Assembly (NCBI GenBank): GCA_003229935.1
Contig: QIGD01000081.1
Location: 1-6,346 of the forward strand
Reading direction: 5' to 3'
DNA length: 6,346 nucleotides
DNA from: Methanobacteriota archaeon
Lineage (GTDB): Archaea > Hydrothermarchaeota > Hydrothermarchaeia > Hydrothermarchaeales > BMS3B
This document shows, piece after piece, positions 5,887-6,346 of this stretch (the stretch's first letter is position 1; the number at the start of each line of letters is the position of its first letter). The notes under the pieces are model-generated. The model was not told the DNA's origin. It searched no databases and saw only the letters and a program-made list of their open reading frames with translations. The position numbers and the translations under genes are program-made.

Positions 5887-6229
5887 ACAGGTTATTGTTG
5901 TCAGAAAGGATATTAGAATGGGTATAGGGAAAAGCTGCGCCCAAGTGGCTCATGCCAGCCTTGCTGCTGCAGAAATTGCCATGGAAAACTACAGGTCTGA
6001 CTACCTGGAATGGAAGCAAACCGGTGAAAAGAAAATTGTGGTTGCAGGTGAGAACCAGGAGCAGCTTGGCAGGCTATTCGAAGATGCCAGAACATTAAAT
6101 CTCCCCTGTTACCTTGTGAGGGACGCGGGTCTAACCCAGCTAAAGCCCGGAACTATCACAACCTTAGCCATAGGCCCCGCTCCAGAGGAGAAAATTGACA
6201 AAATAACCTCTCATCTAAAGCTACTATGA
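5876..6229 (+). CDS. pth2: Archaeal peptidyl-tRNA hydrolase Pth2
   Basis: Cleaves the ester bond of peptidyl-tRNAs released prematurely from ribosomes, so that tRNA can be reused. The chosen ATG gives 117 aa, the normal length for the family, starting MAIKQVIVVRKDIRMG. A longer in-frame extension back to 5756 lies wholly inside dcd and has no family resemblance, so it is rejected. Family motifs: MGIGKSCAQVAHASL (15-29, with Lys19 and His26), KIVV (53-56), and the active-site segment VRDAGLTQLKPGTITTLAIG (81-100, with Asp83 and Thr87). The GGGAG at 5861-5865 is 10 nt upstream. The reading frame overlaps the end of dcd by 11 nt, so the two are probably translated together. This is the last gene of the seven-gene cluster; no U-tract terminator is visible after it. 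Confidence 0.96.
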   Translation: MAIKQVIVVRKDIRMGIGKSCAQVAHASLAAAEIAMENYRSDYLEWKQTGEKKIVVAGENQEQLGRLFEDARTLNLPCYLVRDAGLTQLKPGTITTLAIGPAPEEKIDKITSHLKLL

Positions 6230-6245
6230 GGTATACCGTCAATCA

Positions 6246-6265
6246 CCCACGACTAAAGTCGTGGG
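6246..6265. repeat. 20-nt perfect hairpin, copy 2 (IS200/IS605-end-like)
   Basis: CCCACGACT (6246-6254), AA, AGTCGTGGG (6257-6265) is identical to the hairpin at 50-69 except for one central base, and it is followed by CTT where copy 1 has TTT. Purines at the centre and a TCA just upstream in both copies suggest the same orientation. It begins 16 nt after the pth2 stop. It could be a transposon-end remnant, a processing or mRNA-stability hairpin for the operon, or both. It is not followed by a T tract, so it is not a classical intrinsic terminator. Confidence 0.8.
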
Positions 6266-6285
6266 CTTGTCTCGTGAGAGACAGG
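6266..6285 (+). other. Second hairpin with GUGA tetraloop, abutting copy 2
   Basis: On the + strand TGTCTC (6268-6273) pairs with GAGACA (6278-6283) around GTGA, a GNRA-type tetraloop. One U-G and one C-G pair extend it to eight pairs (6266-6285). It directly continues from the preceding hairpin, giving two stacked stems in the leader of the next gene, or in the 3' tail of the operon. Copy 1 at 50-69 has no equivalent second hairpin. Confidence 0.45.
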
Positions 6286-6315
6286 GGAAACAGGCTGATT
6301 AGGAGGCATTGAAAA

Positions 6316-6346
6316 ATGCAGAAGTTATTGGTAGAGTTCAAGAACA
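6316..6346 (+). CDS. 5' end of an unidentified gene (cut by window edge)
   Basis: AGGAGG (6301-6306) lies 9 nt before an ATG that opens MQKLLVEFKN and continues off the window. Ten residues are too few to assign a family. They do not resemble the usual TnpB or TnpA (IS200) N-termini, despite the IS-like hairpin upstream. The gap of 86 nt after pth2 with two hairpins suggests a separate unit or a processed junction. It is a likely real start because of the strong ribosome site, but short. Confidence 0.45.
   Translation, partial: MQKLLVEFKN

Noticed and set aside
6230..6237. Perfect 8-bp palindrome GGTATACC after pth2 as an operator.
   Set aside because: Eight bases are too few in one copy to claim a site, and no matching copy was seen elsewhere.
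50..6265. The two hairpins as a CRISPR array or as ends of one composite transposon carrying the whole block.
   Set aside because: Only two copies 6.2 kb apart with no spacers, and the block between them is core genes whose order is typical of euryarchaea.
6246..6285. The hairpins as a bacterial-type rho-independent terminator of the operon.
   Set aside because: No T tract follows either stem, and archaeal termination depends on U tracts rather than hairpins.
124..6300. Shared 9-mer AGGCTGATT after both hairpins (124-132 and 6292-6300).
   Set aside because: Different distances from the hairpins and partly made of Shine-Dalgarno sequence; a chance match is likely.

Overview
The window comes from an archaeon, almost certainly a euryarchaeote. 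It encodes ribosomal protein L21e, the RNA polymerase subunit Rpo4/RpoF, an archaeal-type Pth2, a DUF655 protein and a full-length Hef (helicase fused to an XPF-type nuclease, a euryarchaeal arrangement). The DNA looks AT-rich by eye, arginine is mostly AGA/AGG, and most genes are closely packed. I cannot name the genus.

Layout. Positions 1-133 hold no convincing gene, but they contain a perfect hairpin (50-69) that recurs at the far end of the window (6246-6265). A 36-codon ORF (134-244, +) with a textbook Shine-Dalgarno site follows. It runs tail to tail into hef (2445 down to 241, -), and one CTAG palindrome supplies the stop codon of both genes. A 218-bp divergent intergenic region (2446-2663) carries an inverted repeat in front of hef and TATA-like elements for the rightward genes.

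From 2664 to 6229 seven genes lie on the + strand, all within a few bases of each other or overlapping: rpl21e, rpoF, a DUF655 gene, ksgA, a HemK/Mtq2-like methyltransferase, dcd and pth2. This looks like one operon devoted mainly to information processing: ribosome structure (L21e), transcription (RpoF), 16S rRNA dimethylation (KsgA), probable release-factor methylation (HemK-like) and peptidyl-tRNA recycling (Pth2). A dCTP deaminase of the type that may also hydrolyse dUTP is embedded in it. After pth2 come two adjacent hairpins, then a Shine-Dalgarno site and the first ten codons of an unidentified gene.

Most of the window is conserved core genome, and I see no new defence system or mobile element with its own protein. 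The parts worth a second look are the paired 20-nt hairpins, which resemble IS200/IS605-type ends; the small charged ORF and its shared stop with hef; the inverted repeat in front of hef; and the uncharacterised DUF655 protein whose stop overlaps the ksgA start.
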